From: Pseudomonadota bacterium
GTDB taxonomy: Bacteria; Pseudomonadota; Alphaproteobacteria; Rhizobiales; Beijerinckiaceae
Reading direction: 5' to 3'
Assembly (NCBI GenBank): GCA_023423995.1
Contig: JAFAEL010000098.1
Coordinates: 1-64,000 of the forward strand
Length of the DNA: 64,000 bases
Below, piece by piece: positions 15,968-29,405 of this stretch; the first letter of the stretch is position 1, and each line of letters starts with the position of its first letter. The notes beneath the pieces are model-generated. The model searched no databases, had not been told where the DNA came from, and saw only the letters and a list, made by a program, of their open reading frames with translations. A program made the translations under genes and the position numbers.

Positions 15968-17698
15968 TCAGGCGGCCTGATCCGTCTCCTCGGCGACCTC
16001 GTCCTTGAGGACGCGCCGCAGGACCTTTCCGACATTGGATTTCGGCAGCGACGCGCGGAACTGGATCAGGCGCGGCCGCTTGTAGCCGGTCAGCCGCTCG
16101 CGGCACCAATCCTTGACGTCCTCCTCCGTGAGCGCCGGGTCGGCCTTCACGATATAGGCGGCCACGACCTCTCCTGAGCTCGCCTCGGACAAGCCGATGA
16201 CGGCCACCTCGGCCACGCCCGGATGGGCGGCGATCACGTCCTCGACCTCGTTCGGATAGACGTTGAAGCCGGATACGAGGACCATGTCCTTCATCCGGTC
16301 GACGATCTTGAGCGCTCCGTCCGGCCCGAGGGTCGCGACGTCTCCGGTGCGGAAGAAGCCGTCCGCCGTCATCGCCTTCGCGGTCTCGTCCGGCCGGCTC
16401 CAGTAGCCGCGCATCACCTGAGGCCCGCGCACGCAGAGCTCCCCGGGCTCGCCGAGCGGGACGGGACGGCCCGCCGCGTTGCGGACCGAGACTTCCGTCG
16501 AGGGGAGCGGGTAGCCGATCGTGCCGGTGAATTCCGGGATGTCGAGGCGATTGACCGTGACGACGGGCGAGGTCTCGGACAGGCCGTAGCCCTCGACGAT
16601 CGGCCGGCCCGTGAGCTCCTTCCAGGCCTTGGCGACGGCGGCCTGGGTGGCCATCCCGCCGGAGACGCAGAAGTGGAGCTTCGAGAAATCCACCTTCCGG
16701 ATCTCGGGATGGCGGGCGAGGGCGTTGTAGAGCGTGTTCACGCCCGACATCACCGTGAAGGGCCTCGTCCTGAGGGTCTTCACGAAGCCGTTCAGGTCGC
16801 GCGGATTGGCGATCAGCAGCAGGCAGGAGCCCATCCGCACCATCACCAGGCAGCAGGCCGTCAGCGCGAAGATGTGGTAGAGCGGCAGCGCCGTCACGGC
16901 GATCTCGGCATTCCGGCCGAGGCCGCCTGCCCGCATCCAGGCCTCGCACTGCATGACGTTCGCGGCGACGTTGCGGTGGGTGAGCGTCGCGCCCTTGGCC
17001 ACGCCGGTGGTGCCGCCCGTATACTGCAGGAAGGCGATGTCCTCGGAGCGGACCTCGATCTGGTCCGGGGGGCGCGCCCCGCCCTGCCGAAGCACCTCCG
17101 CGAAGGAGATGCCGTTGTCCAGCCTGAAGGTCGGCACGGACCTCTTCACGTGGCGGGATACCAGGTTGACGATCGTGCCCTTGAGCCCGAGGAGGTCCCC
17201 CGGCGTGACGACCACCACCCGTTCCAGCGCGACCTCGCCCCGAACGGCTTCGACGGTCGCGCCGAAATTCTCGAGGACGAACAGGACACGAACCCCGGCA
17301 TCCTTCAGCTGGAAGGCGAGCTCGCGCGGCGTGTAGAGCGGGTTCACGTTGACGACCGTGGCACCCGCCATCAGCGTGCCGAACAGGATCGGCGTATACG
17401 CCATGACGTTCGGCAGCATGATGGCGACGCGGTCGCCGCGGCCGATGCCCTGGATCTGCAGCCAGGAGGCCACCGCCCCGGCGCGTGCGCCGAGCTCGCC
17501 GTAGGTCAGGCGCTTGCCGAAGCTCTCGAGGGCGGGCCGTTCGGGATAGCGCGAGACGCTCTCGTCGAAGATGTCGACCAGCGTCCCGACCGCGTCGAGG
17601 TCGATCTCGGCGGGAACACCGGCCGGGTACGATGCGAGCCAGGGGCGCGCCGCCGCTGGATCGCCTGTCTCGGCCTGTATCGCCGCACTTCCCTCCAT
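15968..17698 (-). CDS. fadD: Long-chain fatty acid--CoA ligase
   Basis: Acyl-adenylate-forming ligase that activates long-chain fatty acids with ATP and CoA; 576 residues, membrane-associated from the cytoplasmic side. Motifs: AMP-binding loop YTGGTTGVAKGA, A5 motif EGYGLSETSPVV, A7 motif GFFRTGDVA, A8 motif RMKDMVLVSGFNVYPNEVE and C-terminal catalytic Lys region LPKSNVGKVLRR. Start is uncertain between ATG 17698 and GTG 17704; GGGAGAA upstream is better spaced for the GTG. The outer-membrane protein gene lies 143 bases upstream on the same strand. The exact chain-length preference cannot be read from sequence. Confidence 0.92.
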   Translation of the reverse strand: MEGSAAIQAETGDPAAARPWLASYPAGVPAEIDLDAVGTLVDIFDESVSRYPERPALESFGKRLTYGELGARAGAVASWLQIQGIGRGDRVAIMLPNVMAYTPILFGTLMAGATVVNVNPLYTPRELAFQLKDAGVRVLFVLENFGATVEAVRGEVALERVVVVTPGDLLGLKGTIVNLVSRHVKRSVPTFRLDNGISFAEVLRQGGARPPDQIEVRSEDIAFLQYTGGTTGVAKGATLTHRNVAANVMQCEAWMRAGGLGRNAEIAVTALPLYHIFALTACCLVMVRMGSCLLLIANPRDLNGFVKTLRTRPFTVMSGVNTLYNALARHPEIRKVDFSKLHFCVSGGMATQAAVAKAWKELTGRPIVEGYGLSETSPVVTVNRLDIPEFTGTIGYPLPSTEVSVRNAAGRPVPLGEPGELCVRGPQVMRGYWSRPDETAKAMTADGFFRTGDVATLGPDGALKIVDRMKDMVLVSGFNVYPNEVEDVIAAHPGVAEVAVIGLSEASSGEVVAAYIVKADPALTEEDVKDWCRERLTGYKRPRLIQFRASLPKSNVGKVLRRVLKDEVAEETDQAA

Positions 17699-17841
17699 GA
17701 TCACGCGTTCTCCCGGCGCACTCTCTTGCGGAGCTGCTTGTCTATGCTCCCATCCCCCTGGAGACGAAGCAAGCGTTCCGGCTCGGGGGACATCCATCGG
17801 GCCGAGGCGGGCCCGCGCCGTTTGGCGCGGCGGAGGGCTGG

Positions 17842-18576
17842 CTAGAAGAGGTTGAACTTGTAGTTCAGGCCGGCGCGGGCAACGACCCCGGCGCTGTCGA
17901 AGCGCGCGCCCCGGACGACCCCGGTCGGCGGCGTGGCGCCTGCCGCCAGCGAGCGGCGGCCGAGATCGTAGTAGAGCGCCTCGGCCTTTCCGGTCAGGTT
18001 CGGCGTGAAGCCGTATTCGATGCCGGCTCCAGCCGCGTATCCGACCTCGGTGCGGGTGGACGCGACCGCGTAGGACGCCCCCGGGAAGACGATGCTCTGC
18101 GCGTTGCGCACGTCCCCATAGGCCAAGCCACCGGTTGCGTAGACGAGGACCCGGTCCATCACGAGGCCCACGCGGGCCCGCAGCGTGCCGAGGAATTCCA
18201 GCCGCTGCGCGGCGTTATAGGAGATCGCGCCGGGGAACGTCCCGCCGACATTGCGGCCGATATCGGTGTACTGGATGTCGGTCTCGATGCCGCCCAGGAA
18301 GCGGCCGATCTGCTGGTTGTAGCCGGCCTGGCCGCCGCCCACGAAACCGTCGCCATCGGTGTCGAGAACGGGCGTCGGGGCGCAGGCGGGGCCGCAAGTC
18401 GGGCGGTGCCGGTTGTCCGAAAAGCCATAGCCGGCATTCACGCCGACATAGAAGCCCGACCAGGAATAGGGGATTTCCAGCGTTGCGGGTGCCGCCCGCG
18501 AGGTCAGGTCCGCCGCGGGTGCAAGCACCGTCAGCCCAAGTAGTCCGGCTGCCGCCAGCGCGAGGGAACGCAGCAT
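17842..18576 (-). CDS. Outer-membrane beta-barrel protein (Omp25/31-like)
   Basis: A 244-residue outer-membrane porin-like protein. Signal peptide MLRSLALAAAGLLGLTVLAP is followed by WSGFYVGVNAGYGFSDN, the characteristic first strand of the Omp25/Omp31/RopB family in Hyphomicrobiales. Further alternating strands include FVGGGQAGYNQQIGRFLGGIETD and LVYATGGLAYGDV. The C-terminus LNYKFNLF ends in Phe, as needed for BAM-mediated assembly. An insertion with CGPACAP in the first loop could form a disulfide. Confidence 0.88.
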   Translation of the reverse strand: MLRSLALAAAGLLGLTVLAPAADLTSRAAPATLEIPYSWSGFYVGVNAGYGFSDNRHRPTCGPACAPTPVLDTDGDGFVGGGQAGYNQQIGRFLGGIETDIQYTDIGRNVGGTFPGAISYNAAQRLEFLGTLRARVGLVMDRVLVYATGGLAYGDVRNAQSIVFPGASYAVASTRTEVGYAAGAGIEYGFTPNLTGKAEALYYDLGRRSLAAGATPPTGVVRGARFDSAGVVARAGLNYKFNLF

Positions 18577-18672
18577 CGAATCAAGCTCTCCAGAGATGTG
18601 GAGAATCTACGTGAATCGGGGCGTAGCGGCTGTCGCTGGCGTGCAACAAAGCCGGGTCGTCGGCGGCGGAGC

Positions 18673-19566
18673 TCAGCCGCTCCCGCGGTCCTCGAACCAG
18701 CTCACGACCAGACGCCTGGTGCCCGACACGTCATACCCGGTCGCGAGTGCGCCGGCGAACTCTGACAGCCGCATGGCGGCCGTCAGCAGGAAGATGCGCC
18801 GGCGATTCAGCGGCCGGCACGTGAACCGCTCGTAAGCGGCCGCCGTTCGAAGCGGCAATTCGGGGTGGATGAGGGACGGCTGCACGAATTCCCGGTGCCG
18901 CGGGCCGAAGCCGGAATCCGCAAAGTCGAAGATGCCGGACAGGGACCCTCTCTTCGGATCGAAGACCATGTTCCAGCCATGGGCGTCGAAGAACCCGTAA
19001 ATCTCGCCGCCGGGATCGGGGCCGAGCGACCGGTATTCGCGGATCGCCGCTTGCGCGCGCTCGCGCACGCCGCGCGGCAACGCCCGCCAGGCGGGCTCCA
19101 GGGTCGCATCGTCCGTGGCCCAAGGCGCGATGGGACGGGCTCCGGCCGCATGCATGGCCTCGCGATCGAGCGCATGGAGCTCGGCGAAGAAGCGCGCCAG
19201 GTCCCAGGCGACCGCGTCCCGTTCCGCCTCCGTGAGGCCCGCATAGGTACGGGTGACGAGAAGCGTCCCCGGCAGCGTCTCGTGGCGCGAGAACAGGCGG
19301 GGCGCCTCGTTCAGGACCATGTCCGGAACCGCCATCGTGAGGCGGGGCCGCAGGATCCGGAGCAGGCCGGCCTCGCGGCGCAGGGCGGCTTCCGCCTCCG
19401 CACCGTTCGGGAACTTGAAGATCAGTCGATGGTCGGCCTCGACGGCGAGGCTGTGCCAGCCGCGTCCCGCGACCGTGAAGCGGGCGCGGGCGAGGTCCGG
19501 ATAGACGGACAGAATCGCGTCGATGCAGCCTGCGAGCTCCGCGTCGCCGGCCGTGGCCTGCGGCAT
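18673..19566 (-). CDS. Aminoglycoside phosphotransferase-family protein
   Basis: A 297-residue kinase-like protein of the APH/choline kinase superfamily. It has HRLIFKFPNGAEAEAALRREA (nucleotide-binding lobe with Lys and Glu), the catalytic-loop pattern D-x-H-x-x-N in FFDAHGWNMVF, and the metal-binding FDFADSGFG. The Brenner motif is altered at its first two positions (usually HGD), but the catalytic Asp and Asn are kept. The substrate is unknown and antibiotic resistance should not be inferred. It ends just upstream of the omp start and begins 62 bases after the aspartate aminotransferase stop on the same strand. Confidence 0.78.
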   Translation of the reverse strand: MPQATAGDAELAGCIDAILSVYPDLARARFTVAGRGWHSLAVEADHRLIFKFPNGAEAEAALRREAGLLRILRPRLTMAVPDMVLNEAPRLFSRHETLPGTLLVTRTYAGLTEAERDAVAWDLARFFAELHALDREAMHAAGARPIAPWATDDATLEPAWRALPRGVRERAQAAIREYRSLGPDPGGEIYGFFDAHGWNMVFDPKRGSLSGIFDFADSGFGPRHREFVQPSLIHPELPLRTAAAYERFTCRPLNRRRIFLLTAAMRLSEFAGALATGYDVSGTRRLVVSWFEDRGSG

Positions 19567-19628
19567 TGCCGCGGCAGCGCCGCGAGGGGCCTCTCCGGCC
19601 CTCGCGGCCTCCTGGGTTTCCGGCCGGC

Positions 19629-23011
<3,383 letters not shown>

Positions 23012-23061
23012 CATCTGGACAAGTCGGCGCCGGGCCCGCGAGGCCCGGCCGGAGACCGGTC

Positions 23062-23685
23062 ATGAACACCACGATGGAACTGTCCTTCATCCACCGTTTC
23101 GAACCGGCAGGCCTGCCCGACCTGCCGCCCGTCCTCCTGCTGCACGGGACGGGTGCGGACGAGAACGACCTCATCGGGCTCGGCCGGGCGGTGGCGCCCG
23201 GGGCGGCGCTGCTTTCGCCGCGAGGCAAGGTCCTGGAAAACGGCATGCCGCGCTTCTTCCGCCGGCTCGCGGAGGGGCGCTTCGACGAGGAGGATCTGCG
23301 TCGCCGGACGGAGGAACTGGCCGACTTCATCGGCGCGGCACGCGAGGCCTATGGGCTGGCGGCTCCGATCGCGCTCGGGTTCTCGAACGGGGCCAACATC
23401 GCGGCCGCGATGCTGCTGATGCGTCCGGAAGTGCTTGCCGGGGCCGTCCTGATCCGGGCGATGCCGCCCTTCGCGGATCCGCCTGAAGCGGATCTGGCGG
23501 GCAAGCCCGTCCTGATGCTGTCGGGAAGCGCCGATCCGCTGGTGCCGCTCCCCGTGGCCGAGCGGCTCGCGGCGCAGCTCGCCGATGCCGGCGCCCGCGT
23601 GGAACACAAGCGCGTGCCCGGCGGGCATGGCCTGACGCAGATCGACATCGCCCAGCTCGGCGCCTGGTTCAAAGGGCGCGGTTAG
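23062..23685 (+). CDS. MhqD-like alpha/beta hydrolase (carboxylesterase/phospholipase family)
   Basis: A 207-residue cytoplasmic serine hydrolase of the small carboxylesterase family. It has the oxyanion-hole region LLHGTGADENDL, nucleophile Ser in GFSNGANIA, acid Asp in SGSADPLVP and catalytic His in PGGHGL. The ENGMPRFFRR segment is typical of MhqD-like hydrolases. It follows the MhqO-like dioxygenase by 50 bases and is probably co-transcribed, suggesting joint handling of quinone-derived electrophiles. No MarR-type repressor is adjacent. Confidence 0.85.
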   Translation: MNTTMELSFIHRFEPAGLPDLPPVLLLHGTGADENDLIGLGRAVAPGAALLSPRGKVLENGMPRFFRRLAEGRFDEEDLRRRTEELADFIGAAREAYGLAAPIALGFSNGANIAAAMLLMRPEVLAGAVLIRAMPPFADPPEADLAGKPVLMLSGSADPLVPLPVAERLAAQLADAGARVEHKRVPGGHGLTQIDIAQLGAWFKGRG

Positions 23686-23697
23686 CGGGCGGGCAGC

Positions 23698-23730
23698 CTC
23701 CAGCCGGGCGAGGTCCTCGTCCGGCTGGAG
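23698..23730. terminator. Bidirectional terminator-like hairpin
   Basis: A 10-bp perfect stem (23698-23707 with 23721-23730) with further pairing inside the 13-base interior. It sits between the convergent mhqD-like and peroxiredoxin genes. No clear T-run follows on either strand, so efficiency is uncertain. Confidence 0.5.
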
Positions 23731-23751
23731 CAATATGGGCGCGGCTGTCCG

Positions 23752-24258
23752 TCAGTTCGCCTGCTGGCCTTCGCCGAGCTCCTTCAGGAGGTTCTCGGCG
23801 CTGGACACGTCCGCCTTCGAGGGCACGTCCTCGACATTGAGGGACCGGACCACCCCGTCCTCGACGATCATCGAATAGCGCTGCGAGCGCGTGCCGAGGC
23901 CGAAACCCGTGCCGTCGAAGGCAAGGCCGAGCGCCTTGGCGAAGTCGGCATTGCCGTCGGACAGGAACTCGACCTTCCCGTCCGCTCCCGCCGACTGGCT
24001 CCAGGCCTTGAGCACGAAGACGTCGTTCACGGAGGTGACGAGGATCGCGTCGATGCCCGCCGCCTTGATCTCGTCGGCGCGTTGGACATACCCCGGAAGA
24101 TGGTTGCGGTCGCAGGTCGGCGTGAAGGCGCCCGGCACCGCGACCAGCACGACCTTGCGGCCACGGAACAGATCGTCAGTCGTGCGCGCGGCAGGTCCAT
24201 CGGCCGTCATCACGCGAAAGGTTGCCTGGGGAAGGCGATCACCGATCTTGATTGTCAT
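23752..24258 (-). CDS. Peroxiredoxin (Prx5-type, single cysteine)
   Basis: A 168-residue thiol peroxidase of the AhpC/TSA superfamily that reduces peroxides. The peroxidatic Cys49 lies in VPGAFTPTCDRNHLPGY, the Prx5 signature, with the supporting Arg in GTRSQRYSMI. No second cysteine is present, so it is a 1-Cys enzyme that needs an external reductant such as glutaredoxin/glutathione or thioredoxin. There is no signal peptide. It is transcribed divergently from yqgE, with about 140 bases between them. Confidence 0.93.
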   Translation of the reverse strand: MTIKIGDRLPQATFRVMTADGPAARTTDDLFRGRKVVLVAVPGAFTPTCDRNHLPGYVQRADEIKAAGIDAILVTSVNDVFVLKAWSQSAGADGKVEFLSDGNADFAKALGLAFDGTGFGLGTRSQRYSMIVEDGVVRSLNVEDVPSKADVSSAENLLKELGEGQQAN

Positions 24259-24401
24259 GCAGAACCTCCTGCGGCCAAGCCGCGAAATCTTCGCTTACCC
24301 TGCGGGGCTGAGCGCGTCGAGGCAGTGGTCCAGAATTGGACTGTGTCGCGTTCCAGCCGGAAGCTTGCGGCGGGGTAGACAATCTTACGCTCTGGCGTAG
24401 C

Positions 24402-25028
24402 ATGACTGTCATGGGCCAGGCGCGAATGATGACCCGTGGCGACGAAAGCGCAGGCTATCTCGATGGGCAGATGCTCATCGCGATGCCCGGAATGATGGAC
24501 GAGCGTTTCCAGCGCACCGTCATCTATATCTGCGCTCATTCGGCCGAGGGCGCCATGGGCATCGTCCTGAACAAGCCCGCATCAGACCTGAGCTTTCCGG
24601 ATCTCCTCGTCCAACTCGAGGTCATCCCGGAGAAGGACGCCATTCGGCTTCCCCGCCGGGTCGAGCAGATGAACGTGCTGATTGGCGGCCCGGTCGAGAC
24701 GAGCCGGGGTTTCGTCCTGCACACGCCGGACTTCTTCATCGACCAGTCCACCCTGCCGATCGACGACGGCATCTGCCTCACGGCCACCATCGACATCCTG
24801 CGCGCCATCGCGCGAGGGAGGGGCCCCGAGAGCGCGGTTCTGGCGCTGGGCTATGCCGGATGGTCGCCCGGCCAGCTCGAGAGCGAGATCCACGCCAATG
24901 GCTGGCTGAGCTGCGAGGCGGACCCGCACATCATCTTCGGGGCCTCGCTCGACCTGAAATACGACCTCGCCCTGCGCAAGATCGGGGTCGACCTCGGCAT
25001 GCTGTCCGCCCAGGCCGGGCACGCCTGA
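24402..25028 (+). CDS. yqgE: YqgE/AlgH family protein
   Basis: A 208-residue protein of the UPF0301 (YqgE/AlgH) family, function unproven. Conserved segments are [42 protein letters not shown] (split here over two strands and a helix), [17 protein letters not shown] and [15 protein letters not shown]. The start is ambiguous among ATG 24402, 24411, 24426 and 24429; none has a strong ribosome site, and the conserved part begins after all of them. Confidence 0.9.
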   Translation: MTVMGQARMMTRGDESAGYLDGQMLIAMPGMMDERFQRTVIYICAHSAEGAMGIVLNKPASDLSFPDLLVQLEVIPEKDAIRLPRRVEQMNVLIGGPVETSRGFVLHTPDFFIDQSTLPIDDGICLTATIDILRAIARGRGPESAVLALGYAGWSPGQLESEIHANGWLSCEADPHIIFGASLDLKYDLALRKIGVDLGMLSAQAGHA

Positions 25029-25047
25029 TCGGAAAGGCGGCTCCTGC

Positions 25048-27960
25048 TCAAGCCGCCTCGGGCGCGGCACCGACGAGGCGCCGGGCCTGGAGCGACGACA
25101 TCGGCTCCCCGAAGACGAAGCCCTGCGCGTAGTCGCAGCCCATGTGGTAGAGCTCGATCGCCTCGCTCTCCGTCTCGGCACCCTCCGCCACGACATCCAT
25201 GCCGAGCTCCTCGGCCAGCTTCACGATGGAGCGCAGGATCACGGGGCGCCCGTTGCCGAGCTCTCGCACGAAGCTCTGGTCGATCTTGATCGTGTCGAAC
25301 GGGAAGCGCTGCAGGTAGGACAGCGCCGAGAAACCGGTCCCGAAATCGTCCAGCGACAGGCCGGCGCCGAGGTCCTTGATCCGGGTCAGGATCTGGGCGG
25401 CATATTCCGGATTCTCCATCACGAGGCTCTCGGTGAGCTCGAGCTTGAGCGAGCCCGGCAGCACGCCCGAGCGGGCGAGAACCGTCTTCAGGTCCTGCAG
25501 GAGATCGTGCTTCAGGAGCTGGCGGCTCGAGACGTTGACGGAGGCGAAGATCGGCGGATCGACCTCCAGGGCCCGCTGCCACGCCGCGAGTTCATGCGCC
25601 GTCTGCTCCAGGGCGAACACGCCGAGGTCGACGATCAGCCCGGATTCCTCGGCGACCGGGATGAAGGTCTGCGGCCCGATCGGCCCGAGTTTCGGGTGGT
25701 TCCAGCGCAGGAGCGCCTCGAAGCCGGCGATCGTGCGGTCCTCGAGGCGGACGATCGGCTGGAAGGCGACCCGCATCTCCCCGCGATCGAGAGCCCGCCG
25801 GAGATCGCTCTCCAGGCCTAGGCGGTCGCCGCGCTGGAGCTGCCGCATCGAGGGATCGAACGCCTCCACGCGATCGCCGCCGAGCCGCTTGGCATAGGTG
25901 AGCGCGAGCTGCGCATTCTTGAGGAGCTCGTCGCCCTTCGCCGGGCGGGTCTCATCGTGCCGGACGACCCCGATGGACGCGGTCAGGAAGATCTCGCGCT
26001 CCGCGTAGGTGATCGGGGTCGATACTGTCTGGCGCAGCATGTCGGCGAGCCGGTCGATCCGTTCGTCGTCCGATTCCGACAGGATGAGCGCGGCGAATTC
26101 GTCGCCGGATACGCGCGCGAGCGTGTCTTGGGGCCTCAGGAGCCGGCCGAGGCGCCGGGACAGGGTGAGAAGGATCTGATCGCCGCCCGTATAGCCGACG
26201 CTGTCGTTCACCTGCTTGAAGCGGTCGAGATCGAGCGCGATCACGGTCGGACGGGGCGCACCCTCGCCGGCCGGGTAGGCCAGGGCGGCATCGATCCGAT
26301 CGAGGAAGAGCTGCCGGTTCGGCAGGCCGGTCAGGTTGTCGTGAACGGCATCGTGGAGGAGACGCTCCTCCGAGGCCTTTGCGTCGGTGACGTCCGTCAG
26401 CGTCCCGATGATGCGGACGACCTCGCCGTCGGCCCCGATCACGGGCCGCGCCTTCAGCCGGTACCAGTGGTAGGGCCCGGAGACGGCTCGCAGGCGGAAA
26501 TCATGCGTCAGCCGTCCGCGCCGGTTCTCGATGATGGCGTCGAGGGCTGCCCGCAGGCGGTCGCGGTCGAAGGAATGGACATGGTCCATCCAGTCTGCCG
26601 CGGCGCCGCCGAGCCCGCCCCGCCTGTGCCCGAGAGCATGTTCGAGATCGGGGGACACGAAGACGTTGTCGCCCGCCACGTCCCAGTCGAAGACGACGTC
26701 CCCGGAGCCGGCGAGGGCCAGGGCGCGCCGCTCCGCCTCGCCGGACATGCCGGACGCCTGCGGGCCGGCCGTGAAAGCATGCTGCATGACGGTGAAGCCG
26801 ATCAGCATGACTATCAGCACGAGGCCGCCGATCAGCGCCGGCTGGACGAGGTCGCTCCCGAGCCGCCCCGTCACGGTGAGGCCCGCCGCGCCCACCCAGG
26901 CGACCAGCAGGAGCCAAGTCGGCACCAGCATGATCGCGCGGTCGAAGCCGTGCAGCGCGAGATGCATGATCAGGATGAGCCCGACCACGGCCAGAGCCGC
27001 GATCGACGTCCGCGCCACGCCCGCCGCGATCGGAGGATCGACGATCGCGAGGCCGACGAGGGCCGTCAGGAAGACGAGCCAGAACATCCCCACATGGCTG
27101 TAGCGGACATGCCAGCGGTTCAGGTTCAGGTACGCGAAGAGGAACACGAGAAGGGTTGCCGCAAGCACGGCTTCGGCGCCGGCGCGGTAGATGCGCTCGA
27201 CCGTCTCCGGCACGGGGAAGATGCGCTGGAAGAAGCCGAAATCGATGCAGGCATAGGCGAGCACCGCCCAGGCGAGCGCCGCCGCGGCCGGGAAGATCAC
27301 GGCGCCCTTCACGACGAAGACGATCGTCAGGAAGAGCGCGAGCAGCCCCGCGATCCCGATGATGATCCCCTTGTAGAGGAGCAGGCCCGAGACCTTCTGC
27401 CGGTAGGCCTCGGCCTCCCAGAGATAGAGCTGGCCGACATTCGAGGAGGCGAGCTCGGCCACGAAGGTCACCGTCGTGCCGGGGTCGAGCGTGATCTGGA
27501 AGAGGTCGGCATCGGGCGAGGGCTCCCGCTCCGGCCGGATGCCCTCGCTTGCCGTGATCGCGGCGATGCGGGTGGCGCCGAGGTCCGGCCAGAAGAGCCC
27601 AGAGCCCACGAGCCGGAAATGGGGCGCGACGAGCAATCGCTCGATCTGCTCGTCCGTCGAATTGGTGAGCGCGAAGACGATCCAGTCCGGGCGCGAGCCC
27701 GCCTCGCGCGCCTTCACGGCGATGCGCCGCACGATGCCGTCGCGGCCAGGTGCGGTCGAGATCTGAACGAGATCGCCATCGGAGCGATAGCGCTCGATCA
27801 TCGGCGTCAGGTCGATCGCGGGGGCATCCGGAGCGACCCGGACGGCCTCGACCGCTGCCGCCGGCACCGGGACGAAGACGCCCGCGAGCGAAGCGGCCAG
27901 GAGGCCGAGGACGAGAAGGAGTGCGCGCACCGGGTGTCTTGATCCGTGCCTGTCAGCCAC
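25048..27960 (-). CDS. Membrane GGDEF-EAL protein with PAS domain (cyclic di-GMP turnover)
   Basis: A 970-residue signalling protein. An N-terminal hydrophobic leader is followed by a periplasmic domain of about 150 residues resembling 7TMR-DISM extracellular regions, then seven to eight membrane helices (about 185-395). A PAS/PAC unit (about 415-530) precedes a GGDEF domain whose active site reads [10 protein letters not shown] (SGDEF, not GGDEF), and an EAL domain with [26 protein letters not shown] and KIDQSFV, all key phosphodiesterase residues. It may therefore act mainly as a cyclic di-GMP phosphodiesterase. The start is GTG 27960, with no clear ribosome site; a later GTG is possible. 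It follows the thrC and M16 genes on the same strand, an order also common in related bacteria. Confidence 0.9.
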   Translation of the reverse strand: MADRHGSRHPVRALLLVLGLLAASLAGVFVPVPAAAVEAVRVAPDAPAIDLTPMIERYRSDGDLVQISTAPGRDGIVRRIAVKAREAGSRPDWIVFALTNSTDEQIERLLVAPHFRLVGSGLFWPDLGATRIAAITASEGIRPEREPSPDADLFQITLDPGTTVTFVAELASSNVGQLYLWEAEAYRQKVSGLLLYKGIIIGIAGLLALFLTIVFVVKGAVIFPAAAALAWAVLAYACIDFGFFQRIFPVPETVERIYRAGAEAVLAATLLVFLFAYLNLNRWHVRYSHVGMFWLVFLTALVGLAIVDPPIAAGVARTSIAALAVVGLILIMHLALHGFDRAIMLVPTWLLLVAWVGAAGLTVTGRLGSDLVQPALIGGLVLIVMLIGFTVMQHAFTAGPQASGMSGEAERRALALAGSGDVVFDWDVAGDNVFVSPDLEHALGHRRGGLGGAAADWMDHVHSFDRDRLRAALDAIIENRRGRLTHDFRLRAVSGPYHWYRLKARPVIGADGEVVRIIGTLTDVTDAKASEERLLHDAVHDNLTGLPNRQLFLDRIDAALAYPAGEGAPRPTVIALDLDRFKQVNDSVGYTGGDQILLTLSRRLGRLLRPQDTLARVSGDEFAALILSESDDERIDRLADMLRQTVSTPITYAEREIFLTASIGVVRHDETRPAKGDELLKNAQLALTYAKRLGGDRVEAFDPSMRQLQRGDRLGLESDLRRALDRGEMRVAFQPIVRLEDRTIAGFEALLRWNHPKLGPIGPQTFIPVAEESGLIVDLGVFALEQTAHELAAWQRALEVDPPIFASVNVSSRQLLKHDLLQDLKTVLARSGVLPGSLKLELTESLVMENPEYAAQILTRIKDLGAGLSLDDFGTGFSALSYLQRFPFDTIKIDQSFVRELGNGRPVILRSIVKLAEELGMDVVAEGAETESEAIELYHMGCDYAQGFVFGEPMSSLQARRLVGAAPEAA

Positions 27961-28121
27961 GGCTGGCAGCCGTACTCAATAGGGGGAAGGCGGGCGGCAA
28001 GGCAAAGGCCGGCCGGAGCCGGACGGATTGCCTTGTGGAGAACGGCGCTCTGCGGGGGCTTTGCGGCCGAAAAGAGGTTCGGCCGGAAAATGCGCCAACT
28101 TGTCTTCGACGTGACGTGGCG

Positions 28122-29405
28122 TCACGCGGCAAATCCCGCCTGGAGGCGGGCGATCGGCTGCAATGTCTTCACCGGCCCGATCGCCGCGATCGTGGCAGGC
28201 CCCGCGAGCGTGCGCGCGCCCGCTTCCCTGACCTCCTCGACGGTCACGGCGTCGACATGCGCGATGGTCTCCGCGGCCGGGATGATCCGGCCCCAGGCAA
28301 GGAGCTGGCGGGCCGCGCGGTCGATGCGGCCGCCCGGGGTCTCGAGGGCCGCGAGCAGCGCGACCTTGAGCTGGGCGCGGGCGCGGGCGAGCTCGACCGG
28401 CTCGATGCCCCGGGCGGCTTCGCGCGAGGTTTCCGTCACCACGTCCACGAGGGCCGCGAGATCGCGGGCGGAGGTGCCGGCCCCGATGCCGAAGAGCCCG
28501 CAATCCGTGAAGGGCCAGTGGAAGGCGTCGACCGAATAGGCGAGGCCGCGGGTCTCGCGCACCTCGTGCCAGAGCCGCGAAGTCAGCCCGCCTCCGAGCG
28601 CCTGGGCGAAGATGTGCGTGGCAAAATAGGACGGGTCGCGGAACGAGACGCCGGGCAGCCCGATCATCAGGTTGGCCTGTTCGAGGCGACGCGGCATCCG
28701 GCGCTCGCCGCCCGTATAGGTGGCCGGGGCCGGCTCAGGCGCCTGCCCCTCGGGGAGCGAGCCCAGCGCGCGGCCGACTGCGTCCACCACGCGGTCGTGA
28801 TCGACCTGGCCGGCGGCGGCGAAGACCATGCGGGCCGGCGTGTATTCCCGGGCCATGAAGGCGCGGATCACGTCTCCGTCGAAGCTCGTGATCGTCTCCG
28901 GCTTGCCGAGGATCGGACGTCCGATCGCCTGGCCGGAGAAGGCGACCTCCATGAAGGCATCGCCCACCGCCTCGTCGGGGGAATCCTCGACGGCGGCGTA
29001 TTCCTGCAGGATGACGTTCTTCTCCCGCTTGAGCTCAGCGGGGTCGAAGACCGAGTTCGTCAGGATGTCCCCGAGCACGTCGATGGCGAGCTCGATATCC
29101 TGACCCAGGACCCGCGCCGTGTAGCTCGTGAATTCGGTCGAGGTCGCGGCGTTGATCTCGCCGCCCACATTCTCGATATCCTCGGCGATTTGGCGCGCGC
29201 TGCGGCGAGCGGTGCCCTTGAAGGCCATGTGCTCGATGAGGTGGGAGAGGCCGTGCTCGGCCTCGCGCTCGTTGCGGGACCCGGCAGAGACCCAGACCCC
29301 TAGCGTCGCGGTTTCGACCCCGGGGATCGTCTCGCTCGCGACCGTCAGTCCGTTTCGCAGCCGTGTGATGCGGATCGCCGCCTCGGACCTCTCCAGGGGG
29401 CTCAC
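28122..29405 (-). CDS. M16 family zinc metallopeptidase (pitrilysin/MPP-like)
   Basis: A 427-residue single-unit M16 peptidase similar to the beta subunit of mitochondrial processing peptidase. The inverted zinc motif HxxEH is in HLIEHMAFKGT, with the distal Glu ligand in the ENVGGEINAATSTEFTSY region downstream. The C-terminal half carries the inactive-domain motifs ALGGGLTSRLWHEVRETRGLAYSV. No signal peptide is seen, so it is probably cytoplasmic. Start GTG 29405 overlaps the thrC stop by four bases (GTGA), showing translational coupling to threonine synthase, an arrangement conserved across alphaproteobacteria. Confidence 0.92.
   Translation of the reverse strand: MSPLERSEAAIRITRLRNGLTVASETIPGVETATLGVWVSAGSRNEREAEHGLSHLIEHMAFKGTARRSARQIAEDIENVGGEINAATSTEFTSYTARVLGQDIELAIDVLGDILTNSVFDPAELKREKNVILQEYAAVEDSPDEAVGDAFMEVAFSGQAIGRPILGKPETITSFDGDVIRAFMAREYTPARMVFAAAGQVDHDRVVDAVGRALGSLPEGQAPEPAPATYTGGERRMPRRLEQANLMIGLPGVSFRDPSYFATHIFAQALGGGLTSRLWHEVRETRGLAYSVDAFHWPFTDCGLFGIGAGTSARDLAALVDVVTETSREAARGIEPVELARARAQLKVALLAALETPGGRIDRAARQLLAWGRIIPAAETIAHVDAVTVEEVREAGARTLAGPATIAAIGPVKTLQPIARLQAGFAA

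Noticed and set aside
16223..17845. 540-codon open frame on the plus strand opposite fadD
   Set aside because: Its sequence has the Asp/Arg/His-rich composition of an antisense shadow in high-GC DNA, while fadD on the minus strand has every ligase motif.
18673..19566. Antibiotic-resistance call for the phosphotransferase-family protein
   Set aside because: The fold is shared by many small-molecule kinases; the motif is divergent and the context is housekeeping.
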